Source: CADEDH01 sp963732695 (lineage in GTDB: Bacteria > Actinomycetota > Acidimicrobiia > Acidimicrobiales > SZUA-35). From it: a stretch of 64,000 nt of DNA. Under the pieces are notes generated by a model, which ran no database searches, was not told the origin of the DNA, and saw only the letters and a program-made list of their open reading frames with translations. This document shows positions 42,726 to 50,937 of the stretch, one piece after another. The DNA is taken from positions 186,001-250,000 of the forward strand of contig CAVTAP010000026.1 of the NCBI GenBank assembly GCA_963732695.1. Direction: 5' to 3'. Within the stretch, counting starts at the first letter, position 1; each line of letters begins with the position of its first letter. Made by a program: the position numbers and the translations under genes.

Positions 42726-44033
42726 ATGATCTTCGCCCACGGTCTCGGCTCGCGGGGCCAGCTGCCGCTGCCGGTGTGGATGTTCACCTGGGCCGCCGCC
42801 ATCGCCCTGGTCGTGTCGTTCGTGGCCCTGGGCGTGCTGTGGACCCGCCCCCAGCTCGACCGGTTGGCCGCCGGACGGTCGCTGCTCCCGTCCACCGGCG
42901 TGGTCGGCGTGGTGCAGGGGGTGGGGCGGGCCGTGGCTATGGCCCTGTACCTGCTGTGCCTGGTGGCCGGGCTGGCCGGGCGCGACGTGACCAGCGACAA
43001 CATCCTCCCGGTCACGATCTACGTGGTCGTCTGGGTGGGGGCGTTGCTGGTGAGTGGCCTGGTTGGCGACCTCTGGGGGGCGGTGAACCCCATCGCCACC
43101 GTGGCCCGGGCGGTGGAGGCGGTCGCCCGGCGGGCCGGGGTCCAGCCCCGGGAGGCGCCGGCCCGGCTCGGCCAGTGGCCGGCAGCCCTCGGGCTGCTCG
43201 TGTTCCTGTTCTACGAGTTGGGCCATCCGTCAGGGGCCCAGCCCCGCACCCTCGGCTACCTGCTCGTGGTCCATCTGGCGGTGAGCATCGTGGCCGCCAT
43301 CATGTGGGGGGCCGACTGGGTGGCCGAGCACGAGCCGTTCTCCGCCCTGTTCGCCTGGGTCGGGGCCATCGGGCCCGTCTTCCGCCGCCCCGACGGCGGC
43401 CTCGGGCTGCGTCCCCCGATGAGCGGTCTGGCCCGCATGCCGGTGGTGGCCGGCACGCTGGTCGCCCTGCTCGTGGTGCTCGGCGGCACGACCTACGACG
43501 GGTTCAGCGAGAGTGAGCTGGCCCGCCAGATCCTGGGCCGCCCCTCCGGCTGGAGTGGCGCCGTCAACCACCTGATGGGCCTCGTCGGCTCGATCGTCGT
43601 CATCGGCCTGTTGTTTGCCGTGGGCATCTGGTGGACGTCGCGGGTGACGGGCATGGCGGTCAGCCGGGCGGCGACGGCGTTCACCCCGTCGCTCACGCCG
43701 ATCGTTTTCGGCTACGCCGTGGCCCACTACTTCCAGCTGCTGGTGGACGAGTCGCAGAGCTTCGTGTTCCGCCTGTCGGACCCCATGGGCCGGGGCTGGA
43801 ACCTGTTCGGCGGATCGGACGGGCTGATCAACTTCAACCTGATCAGCGTGGACCTGGTGGCCTGGCTCCAGGTCCTGGCCATCCTGGTGGGACACATCGG
43901 GGCGGTGATGGTGGCCCACGACCGCTCGATCGAGCTGTTCGACGTTGGCCACTCGCTGCGCAGCCAATTCGCCATGCTGCTGGTGATGGTGGCCTACAGC
44001 ACGCTGGGCCTCTGGCTCCTCCTCAACGCCTAG
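42726..44033 (+). CDS. multi-pass membrane protein, partner of the cupredoxin-like lipoprotein
   Basis: 435 residues with about ten hydrophobic segments. Starts MIFAHGLGSRGQLPLPVWMF and contains a conserved-looking FGYAVAHYFQLLVDESQSFV with paired His and Tyr. Relatives in actinobacteria are sometimes labelled fenitrothion hydrolase, a name I recall and do not trust for function. The tight operon with a copper-type domain suggests metal or redox chemistry at the membrane. Two hairpins follow the stop. Confidence 0.75.
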   Translation: MIFAHGLGSRGQLPLPVWMFTWAAAIALVVSFVALGVLWTRPQLDRLAAGRSLLPSTGVVGVVQGVGRAVAMALYLLCLVAGLAGRDVTSDNILPVTIYVVVWVGALLVSGLVGDLWGAVNPIATVARAVEAVARRAGVQPREAPARLGQWPAALGLLVFLFYELGHPSGAQPRTLGYLLVVHLAVSIVAAIMWGADWVAEHEPFSALFAWVGAIGPVFRRPDGGLGLRPPMSGLARMPVVAGTLVALLVVLGGTTYDGFSESELARQILGRPSGWSGAVNHLMGLVGSIVVIGLLFAVGIWWTSRVTGMAVSRAATAFTPSLTPIVFGYAVAHYFQLLVDESQSFVFRLSDPMGRGWNLFGGSDGLINFNLISVDLVAWLQVLAILVGHIGAVMVAHDRSIELFDVGHSLRSQFAMLLVMVAYSTLGLWLLLNA

Positions 44034-44035
44034 GT

Positions 44036-44072
44036 GTCCCCTTCGGGGACCTGGAGTTCGCCTGCGGCGAAC
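44036..44072 (+). terminator. two tandem short hairpins
   Basis: GTCCCC-TTC-GGGGAC (44036-44050) and GTTCGCC-TGC-GGCGAAC (44056-44072) directly follow the membrane-protein stop. Both stems are perfect. They may end transcription or be a small repeat pair. Confidence 0.55.
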
Positions 44073-44149
44073 GTCCTAGCGTCTTCTTGTTGGCACCCGG
44101 GGGAGGGGCTTACGATTCCGGCCACGGTCATGGATCAGGGGGAACAGCG

Positions 44150-45028
44150 GTGAAGATCGGCATCACAGGGACGTTCGGCGGGTCGCCCAAGCGCGACATG
44201 GGGTTCGTGAAGGAATACGCCATCTGCGCCGAGGAGGTGGGGTTCGACTGCCTCTACGCCCCCGAGCACGTGGTGTTCTTCGCCAGCTACGACTCGAAGT
44301 ATCCCTACACCCCCGACGGCAACCCGTCGTTCCCGCCCAACATCGGCCTCTACGATCCCTTGTTCGTGTGCGCCGTGGCCTCCATGGTCACCACCACCCT
44401 GCGCACCGCCACCAGCGTGATGATCCTGCCCGAGCGGCCGGCGCTGCTCACGGCGAAGGAGGTCATGACGCTCGATCACATCAGCGGCGGTCGCTTCGAC
44501 CTCGGCATCGGGATCGGCTGGAGCTCGGAGGAGTTCGAGGCGCTGGGCATTCCGTGGGAGCGGCGGGGCAAGCGGGCCGACGACTACGTGGGGGCCATCC
44601 GGGCCGCCTGGACCAACGACATCGCCGCCTACGACGGTGAGTTCGTGCGCTACGAGAACGCCGTGCTGCGCCCGGCTCCTGTCAACGGCACCGTGCCGAT
44701 CATCGTGGGCGGCGACTCCACCGCCGCCATGCGCCGGGCGGCCCGCCTGGGCGACGGCTGGTACGGCTGGTGGGCCGGGGTGGAGCTGGAGCCCCATCTG
44801 GCCAAGCTGCGGGGGATCATGGCCGAGGAGGGCTGCCAGCAGGGCCCGGGCTGGAGCCTCCGCGTGGGGCTGCCGATCGGGCGGGAAACGCCCGACGAGG
44901 TGGCGGCCAAGGCGGCCGAGGCCAAGGCGCTGGGGGTCGACGAGTTCGTGGTGGGCGCCGGCGTGCCGTCCCGGGACTTCGACAAGCACCTCAAGACCTG
45001 GGCTGACGCCACCGCCGCCGCCCGCTGA
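44150..45028 (+). CDS. F420-dependent LLM-class oxidoreductase
   Basis: 292 residues from GTG 44150. KIGITGTFGGSPKRDMGFVK, EEVGFDCLYAPEHVVFF, DHISGGRFDLGIGIGWSSEE and VPIIVGGDSTAAMRRAARLG follow the bacterial luciferase-like fold of coenzyme F420 enzymes (TIGR03619 type). Substrate unknown. The stop lies 38 nt inside the convergent GyrI-like frame. Confidence 0.88.
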   Translation: MKIGITGTFGGSPKRDMGFVKEYAICAEEVGFDCLYAPEHVVFFASYDSKYPYTPDGNPSFPPNIGLYDPLFVCAVASMVTTTLRTATSVMILPERPALLTAKEVMTLDHISGGRFDLGIGIGWSSEEFEALGIPWERRGKRADDYVGAIRAAWTNDIAAYDGEFVRYENAVLRPAPVNGTVPIIVGGDSTAAMRRAARLGDGWYGWWAGVELEPHLAKLRGIMAEEGCQQGPGWSLRVGLPIGRETPDEVAAKAAEAKALGVDEFVVGAGVPSRDFDKHLKTWADATAAAR

Positions 45029-45860
45029 GGGCCGGCCGCACCCACCCACCGGCAAACTCGTTCGCCAGTGCGCGGGAGGGGGCGCCCGGGGGCAGTGCCC
45101 CCGCCGGCGCCCTCGATCCATTCGATCCGTGGGTGCAGCGGGCCGCTGTGACCTCGCTCTCGTCGGGGCCTACCAGCGACGGTGGCCGCAGCCGGGCGGG
45201 ATCGTCGGACCGGCAGGGTTGACGCACGATCGTGCAGGCATCGCCGGCCGGGGTGACGAGCGGATCGGTGAGGTAGATTTCGTGGTAAGTGCCGATCGCT
45301 TCCAGGTGGTTGGCATCCAGGTAGGCGCTGATCCGGGCGATGGTCCCGGCGACCGTGTCGAACCCGCCCCGGTGCAGCGCCTGCACCGCGAAACCCTCGT
45401 GCATCGTGCGGATGGTGATCCGCTCGGCTGTCCGGCTGGCGGCGTGGTCGATCACGAGCTCCGTCAGCTCGTCGCCGATGGAGTCGGGAAGGCAGACCGC
45501 CGCAATCCAGGACCAGACGCCCGGGAGGCCCGGGTCGAACGCGACACGGTCCGCGGCATACCAGAATCCTTCGAGCGGCATCTGGCTGTAGGCCGACGCC
45601 GAGCCGCCCGAGACCGTCCTGATCTCGCGGGCCACAGCCAGCAGATCGGTCACCTCGGCCCGCGTCTCGTCGCTACCGACGTCGAGCGCCAGGTACCGGC
45701 GATCCGGTATGAGGTAGGCCTGCGGCACCTCGGCCGCCTCGTAGTCGGCTCGCCCGAACAGTGCTTCCCTCATGGGTTCCATCCCCTCGTCCGCTTCTGC
45801 CCGGACCACGCCGGCCACCACCGCCCGGGTTTGGACCGACGAACCGAGGGAACGATTCAT
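44991..45860 (-). CDS. GyrI-like small-molecule-binding protein
   Basis: 289 residues. The GyrI-like/effector-binding fold covers about residues 30-205: YLIPDRRYLALDVGSDETRA, FWYAADRVAFDPG, and TIRTMHEGFAVQALHRGGFD with VAGTIARISAYLDA and TYHEIYLTDP. Such domains bind drug-like molecules. No MerR-type DNA-binding domain is attached. The last 70 residues are low-complexity and overlap the neighbouring gene, so the true end may be earlier. A 20-bp palindrome lies 90 nt upstream. Confidence 0.75.
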   Translation of the reverse strand: MNRSLGSSVQTRAVVAGVVRAEADEGMEPMREALFGRADYEAAEVPQAYLIPDRRYLALDVGSDETRAEVTDLLAVAREIRTVSGGSASAYSQMPLEGFWYAADRVAFDPGLPGVWSWIAAVCLPDSIGDELTELVIDHAASRTAERITIRTMHEGFAVQALHRGGFDTVAGTIARISAYLDANHLEAIGTYHEIYLTDPLVTPAGDACTIVRQPCRSDDPARLRPPSLVGPDESEVTAARCTHGSNGSRAPAGALPPGAPSRALANEFAGGWVRPALSGRRRWRQPRS

Positions 45861-45950
45861 GATTCAAGGTCACTTGGGTGAGATCGGCGGCTGCTCGGGC
45901 CGTCAGGCGCCGCCGAGCCCCCGACCATCGGTGATTCTGCCCAGTTAACT

Positions 45951-45970
45951 CTACCCTCACGTGAGGGTAG
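45951..45970. promoter_or_regulatory. perfect 20-bp palindrome in a divergent intergenic region
   Basis: CTACCCTCACGTGAGGGTAG is fully self-complementary. The CCCTC-GTGAGGG pattern resembles MerR-family operators. On the minus side it is followed by TAGAGT, on the plus side by TAGGGA, so promoters may lie in either direction. It could control the GyrI-like gene, the polysaccharide acetylation genes, or both. Confidence 0.65.
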
Positions 45971-46012
45971 GGATTGGCCTTCGGCGAGTGACACCGATCC
46001 GGAGGTCGGGGC

Positions 46013-46224
46013 TTGACCTTCAACTCCCTTCCCTTCGCCGCCTTCCTGGCGGTGGTGACCGGGGCCGTCTGGCGGCTCCGACACCGGGACCAGAACCGGG
46101 CGCTGCTGGCGGCGTCCTATCTCTTCTACGGCGCCTGGGACTGGCGGTTCCTGGCCCTTCTCGTGGGCTCCACCGTGATCGGCTACACCGCCGGGATCGC
46201 CCTCGGCCGCCCTCGTTGTCACGA
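46013..46224 (+). pseudogene. MBOAT (AlgI-like) O-acyltransferase, N-terminal remnant
   Basis: From TTG 46013 (GGAGG 8 nt upstream): TFNSLPFAAFLAVVTGAVWR, ASYLFYGAWDWRFLALLVGS and IGYTAGIALG, the first about 67 residues of an AlgI-type membrane O-acyltransferase of normally about 470. After position 46215 it switches directly to the SGNH-like gene. About 1.2 kb of coding sequence is missing, by true deletion or assembly collapse. Confidence 0.75.
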
Positions 46225-47317
46225 GTGGAGGTCAATCTGTTCCGTTCATCTACTTCCAGTTCTAGCGACACAGCCGGGGTCGGGGCTGCGGCGTCGACCG
46301 AACCGGCGGCGCAGCCCGTCGGCCGGCGGCCGGGGTGGCGGCGCCGGTTCGGGTTGTCCCTTCTGGCTTCGCTGCTGGTGGCCGAGGGCGCAGCTCGGGC
46401 CATCGCTCCCCATCTGGCCCCGGTAGGGGAGTGGCCCCGGGCCGACTACGTAGGCCACGAGGAAGGGCTGGCGCCCCGGGCGGCCGACCTCGACCTGCTG
46501 GTGCTCGGCTCGTCGGTGGTGGGCCGCGACATCTCGCCCGATCGGCTGCGGGATCTCGGCGGCCCCGCCGTGGGCTACAACTACTGGCTGGGCGGCCCGC
46601 CCATGCGCTCGATCGATCTGCTCACCTCCGACGTGCTGCTTCGGCGGGTCTCGCCGTCGGTGGTGCTGCTGGGATTGACCATGCGGGAGTTCACCGACGG
46701 GCCGAGCGCCCGCAAACCATCTGGACGCGCTCCGCCAATCGGCTGGCTTCCTGGCCGCCTCCGGCCGGATGGGGTGGATCGACCGGCTCGACGAGGGGCT
46801 GCAACGGGCGAGCGCGCTGGCCCGCCACCGGACCGACTTCCGCGACCCGGTGCAGTTGGTGCACAACATCGAGGCCGAGGCGCTGGTGCCGGAACGGCTG
46901 GGGGCCGACGGCTACCTGCTCGACCGGGGGACCGACCACCTGGCCGATGAGCCGGCGGCCCATGTGGCCCAGGAAGAGGCGGTGATGGCCGGCTACGAGG
47001 TGAACCCGGGCGACGTCGACGCCCTCCGTCACCTGCTAGGCGAGCTGGCCGGGCGCGGCATTCGGGTGCTGGTGGCCAACCTGCCGGTCACCGGGCGGTT
47101 CGTGGCCATGGCCGACGACGGCCGGGCCGACTACGACGCCTACCTGCGTCAGGTTCGGGCCGCTACCGAGGAGAGCGGGGCCACCTGGCTCGACGCCATG
47201 GACCGCCCCTGGCCCGACCACCTGTTCGCCGACGTCAACCACCTCAACGACCAGGGCGCCGCCGAGCTCCAGCCCCTCGTTCTCGACGCCCTCCTCCGCC
47301 TCCCACCCACCGGCTGA
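46225..47317 (+). CDS. SGNH-type cell-envelope acetylation partner, frameshifted
   Basis: From GTG 46225: cytoplasmic Ser/Arg-rich start, one membrane anchor (FGLSLLASLLVAEGAARAI), then LDLLVLGSSVVGRDISPDRL, NYWLGGPPMRSIDLLTSDVL and, after a one-base shift near 46715, HLDALRQSAGFL, RGIRVLVANLPVTGRF and DVNHLNDQGAAEL. This is the SGNH-like (AlgJ/DltD-type) partner of MBOAT acyltransferases that acetylate envelope polysaccharides. The D-NHLN-G block near the end holds the catalytic Asp/His. Confidence 0.7.
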
Positions 47318-47363
47318 GCGGCGTGCGGGCGCCGGGACGGCGTGGGCACCGGGCGCCCGGGGC

Positions 47364-48437
47364 TCAGCCCAGGAGGGGGAAGACCTTGGTGGCCAGTTCC
47401 TCGGTAGCCCGGTAGCGGGAGGCGAAGCCGGGAAGCACCATCACATGGTCGAGCCCGGCGTCCTCCAGGCTGCGGATCTGTTCGGCCATCTCGCCTGGCG
47501 AGCCGACCAGGCACGTCATGCGGATCAGATCGGGGGTGGCGAACTGACGCTCGTCGGGGTGGAGATACGTCCCGTGGCCGGCGTGGATCCGGAAGTGGCG
47601 CTGGGCCTCCGGGGTCTGCTCCACCAGAGCCACGTACCGCTCCCAGTGGTCCCGCAGGTGCGCCGGCGGTTCCACCCCGAACTGCCGCTGGCGCTCGTAG
47701 GCGTAGTGCAGGGCCATCACCGCCATCGGGCCGCACTGGTCGATCACCCGGTCAGACTCGAGCGTCTCGCCCGGCTCCAGCACACAGGTGGCGGTGAGCG
47801 TGGTGAGCTGGAACGTCGCGCGGTCATAGGCCCGGCCGGCCTCGGCCGCCCCCGCCGCCACGTTGGCCAGGCACCGCTCCACCGCCTTGCGGATCGGGGG
47901 CACCGACACCACCAGCCCGTCGCCATAGGCCCCAGCCAGCCGCTGGCCCTTGGGCCCGAAGGCCGACACGTGGATCGGTACCGGGTCGGTCACGTTGACA
48001 AAGCCGAGTTCCGCCATCTGGAACCCGACGTCGGTGGTCTCACCCCGGTAGCTGAACGGCGCCTCCTCCCCCCGCAGCATCCGCCGGGTGGTGTCGAGGA
48101 AGGCCTCGAACTCGGTGAGCCGAGCCGGCTTGCGGCCCATGAGCCGCCACGCCGTGAACCCGTTGCCCACCCCGAGGAACGTCCGCCCGGGAGCCAGGAC
48201 GTTGATGGTGGCGATGCTGTGGGCCGTCACCGGGGCCAGCCGGGTGTCGACCACCGACACCCCGGTGCCGAGCTTGATCCGGCTGGTCCGCTCCGCCGCC
48301 AGGGCCAGGCAGGCGTAGGCGTCGGACCACAGCAGCTGGGAGTCGGCGAACCAGGCGGCGTCGTAGCCCAGGTTCTCGGCGTGGGTGACGAGGCCGATGT
48401 CGTCGATCTTGGAATGCAGGCACAACCCGAACTGCAT
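47364..48437 (-). CDS. F420-dependent LLM-class oxidoreductase
   Basis: 357 residues: MQFGLCLHSKIDDIGLVTHA, LGYDAAWFADSQLLWSDAYA, IKLGTGVSVVDTRLAPVTAH and RTFLGVGNGFTAWRLMGRKP are the F420-dependent luciferase-like pattern, here of the methylenetetrahydromethanopterin-reductase-like group. Substrate unknown. The LuxR regulator and STAS gene lie just upstream on the same strand with gaps of 57 and 54 nt. Confidence 0.88.
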   Translation of the reverse strand: MQFGLCLHSKIDDIGLVTHAENLGYDAAWFADSQLLWSDAYACLALAAERTSRIKLGTGVSVVDTRLAPVTAHSIATINVLAPGRTFLGVGNGFTAWRLMGRKPARLTEFEAFLDTTRRMLRGEEAPFSYRGETTDVGFQMAELGFVNVTDPVPIHVSAFGPKGQRLAGAYGDGLVVSVPPIRKAVERCLANVAAGAAEAGRAYDRATFQLTTLTATCVLEPGETLESDRVIDQCGPMAVMALHYAYERQRQFGVEPPAHLRDHWERYVALVEQTPEAQRHFRIHAGHGTYLHPDERQFATPDLIRMTCLVGSPGEMAEQIRSLEDAGLDHVMVLPGFASRYRATEELATKVFPLLG

Positions 48438-48494
48438 CGGTCGGTCTCTCTTCCCTGGTACGCGGTGTTGGGCCCGGTCGGTCCGGGCCCGAGC

Positions 48495-49244
48495 CTAGGA
48501 CGCCGGTTCCCCCGACCGCATCCCGGTGCGCCCCGGGCCCTGGCTGTCCCCGTCGGCCACGGGTCCGCCGCCCGGGTGGGCGGGGCGTATGGCCCCCCGG
48601 TCGGGCAGGAAGCCGTGGCCGATGCCCCACAGCACCGCCTGGGTGCGGTTGGTCACCCCGATCTTGCGGTACAGGTTCCGGGTGTGGGTCTTCACCGAAT
48701 TGGGCGACAGGTACAGGTGACGGGCGATCGCAGTGTTCTCGCAGCCCTGCACGGCCAGCGCCAGCACCTCGCTCTCCCGCTCGGTCAGTCCCAGGCTGCG
48801 CCCCGGCCACGTCCTCTCGCCCGTCCCTTCCGTACGGTTGGCGGCGGTGTCGCCGCCGGGGTGGGGGGTGGTCACCACTTCGCCGTCGTGGATCCGCAGC
48901 AGGTGGTCGGCCAGCTCCGGGCCGGTGAGGGACTTCGACAGATAGCCGCTGGCCCCGCCGTCGAGGGCCCGCTGCACGGTCCACGGCTCCAGGCGCCACG
49001 AGTAGACGACGAGCCGCCGGGCCGGCGACCGCTCCAGCGCCGCCAGCATGCCGCCTCCCTCGCCCTCCTGGGGGGCGGCGAACGTGTCGAACAGGGCGAT
49101 GTCGAGAGGGCGGGTGGGGGGCCGGTTCAGGTCGAGTTCGACCACCCGCACCCGGTCGACGAAGGGCGCCAGCATGGCGGCCACGCCCCGCACCACGACC
49201 TCGTAGTCGTTGACGACGGCGATCTCCGCCGGTGTCCGCGCCAT
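48495..49244 (-). CDS. LuxR/NarL-type response regulator
   Basis: 249 residues. Receiver domain with likely phospho-acceptor D53 (IALFDTF) and lysine in YLSKSL, but the first acidic pair is ND rather than DD, so phosphorylation may be weak. The LuxR helix-turn-helix is clear: LTERESEVLALAVQGCENTA, LYLSPNSVKTHTRNLYRKIG. A 40-residue Gly/Pro-rich tail follows. No kinase is adjacent; the upstream STAS gene suggests a linked signalling set. Confidence 0.88.
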   Translation of the reverse strand: MARTPAEIAVVNDYEVVVRGVAAMLAPFVDRVRVVELDLNRPPTRPLDIALFDTFAAPQEGEGGGMLAALERSPARRLVVYSWRLEPWTVQRALDGGASGYLSKSLTGPELADHLLRIHDGEVVTTPHPGGDTAANRTEGTGERTWPGRSLGLTERESEVLALAVQGCENTAIARHLYLSPNSVKTHTRNLYRKIGVTNRTQAVLWGIGHGFLPDRGAIRPAHPGGGPVADGDSQGPGRTGMRSGEPAS

Positions 49245-49298
49245 CCGGTATCTGCTACCCCGAGCTCCCGCCGGCGAATCCGGCGCCCGTCCCCGACC

Positions 49299-49625
49299 TC
49301 AGGACGCCGCCCCGCCGGGGGCCAGCTCATCGGCCAGGCCGGTGATGTCGAGCAGGCGACTGATCTGGTCGGTCAGGGACACCATGCGCAGGCGGTGCCC
49401 CGCCTCCCGCGCGATGAGCAGTCCGGTGACCAGGGCGGTGAGCGCGGCCGAGCCGAAGAACGTCACGGCGGCCACGTCGACGTCCACCCGCCGTACCCGT
49501 CCCGCCAGGTCGCTGAGCACCTCGCCCAGCTGTTGCGCCTCATCGCCGTCGATGTCGCCTCGCAGCTCGACACAGGCTCGGCCGCAGCCTTCGGTCACGA
49601 TACGAAAGAAGTCAGGTTCGGTCAC
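49299..49625 (-). CDS. STAS-domain anti-sigma-factor antagonist-like protein
   Basis: 108 residues, one STAS domain: ACVELRGDIDGDEAQQLGEV, RVDVDVAAVTFFGSAALTAL with the phosphorylatable serine at position 59, and LRMVSLTDQISRLLDITGL. Such proteins bind anti-sigma kinases in partner switching. No anti-sigma gene is adjacent. It is probably co-transcribed with the LuxR regulator downstream. Confidence 0.88.
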   Translation of the reverse strand: MTEPDFFRIVTEGCGRACVELRGDIDGDEAQQLGEVLSDLAGRVRRVDVDVAAVTFFGSAALTALVTGLLIAREAGHRLRMVSLTDQISRLLDITGLADELAPGGAAS

Positions 49626-49926
49626 TCGCGGCTCGCCACTCCCCTCGGTGCGGGACAGCCCGCACGACGTTTACCCTCGCCCGGTAGATTCTGAACCTTC
49701 GGGCCGACGCCGTCTTCACCCTGGAAGGGGTATTGCCGTGGCTCCATCCGGCGCCGGGAAGTGGACGGTTCGCGGCGATCGCCGGCTGTTCGCATCGAGG
49801 GCCGGTTCCTAGACTGGACGTGCCGGCCGGCCCGTCAGTGGGGACCGACGTCGCTAGCCGGCCTTCCATCGTTTGAACGTCTGCCGACCCCGTTCGTGCA
49901 GCCAGGGGGAAATGGAGCGCGCTCTC

Positions 49927-50912
49927 ATGTCGAGCGGAACAGACATCGGTATCGGCGCGGGCGTCGTGGCGCCCGGTCGCCTCGGTACCCCGGGCCTGAC
50001 CCTGCGGGACGACCCCCGGGCCGACCCCCGGATGGTGGCCGCCCTGGCCGCCTTCGGGCTCGACCAGCCCCCGGCGCCGCTGACCGTGGCGGCCGACGCC
50101 CCCATCGGCGACCTGCACGCCTGGGCGGCCGAGACCGAGGTGGGCTTCGAGGGATTGTTTGCCGCGCTGGTGGACGGGGCATCGCCGGTGGCCGGGGTGA
50201 CGAGCGAGACGATCACCGTGCCCTCGCGCGACGGCACCCACCAGATACCGGTTTACGTCCACCGTCCCGAGGGGGCGTCGGGCCCTCTGCCCTGCGTTTA
50301 CCACATCCACGGGGGCGGGATGGTGCTGATCGAGGCGGCTAACCCGTGCTATCAGCTGTGGCGCAGCGAGCTGGCCGCCACCGGCCTGGTGGTGATCGGC
50401 GTGGAGTTCCGCAACGCCGCCGGCAACCACCCGTACCCCACCGGCCTCCACGACTGCGCCGACGCCCTCCAGTGGGTGGCGGCCAACAAAGCTCAGCTCG
50501 GGGTGTCCACCATCGCCCTGTCGGGTGAGTCGGGCGGCGGCCCGACAGCCCGCTGGCCAGCCTGGTGGAGAACGACGGCTACTTCATCTCCCACGACATG
50601 TTCCCGGTGATGACCGAGGTGTACGACCCGGGCGGGGCCAACATCGCCGACCCGACCTGCTGGCCGGCCGAGGCGTCCGACGCCGACCTGGCCGGGATGC
50701 CACCCCATGTCATCTCGGTCAACGAGCTCGACCCCCTGCGGGACGAGGGCCTCACCTACTACCGCCGCCTGCGCGACGCCGGCGTCAGCGCCGTCGGCCG
50801 GGTGGTGCCCGGCACCTGCCACGGGGGCGACGTGTTCTTCGCCCTCGCCATGCCCGACGTCCATGCCGCATCCATCCGCGACGTGAGCGGCTTCGCCCGC
50901 TCGCTGGCCTGA
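49927..50912 (+). CDS. alpha/beta hydrolase (HSL family), internal deletion
   Basis: From ATG 49927: cap region, VPSRDGTHQIPVYVHRP, the oxyanion motif YHIHGGGMV, EFRNAAGNHPYPTGLHDC and nucleophile elbow ALSGESGGG. There the frame breaks near 50543 and about 45 residues appear to be missing; a second frame continues SLVENDGYFISHDMF, the Asp segment VISVNELDPLRDEG and the His in GTCHGGDVFF. All three catalytic residues exist. The Baeyer-Villiger gene follows after 25 nt; such esterases hydrolyse its ester or lactone products. Confidence 0.8.
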
Positions 50913-50937
50913 TCCCCAAACAGGAGAACCATCGCCC

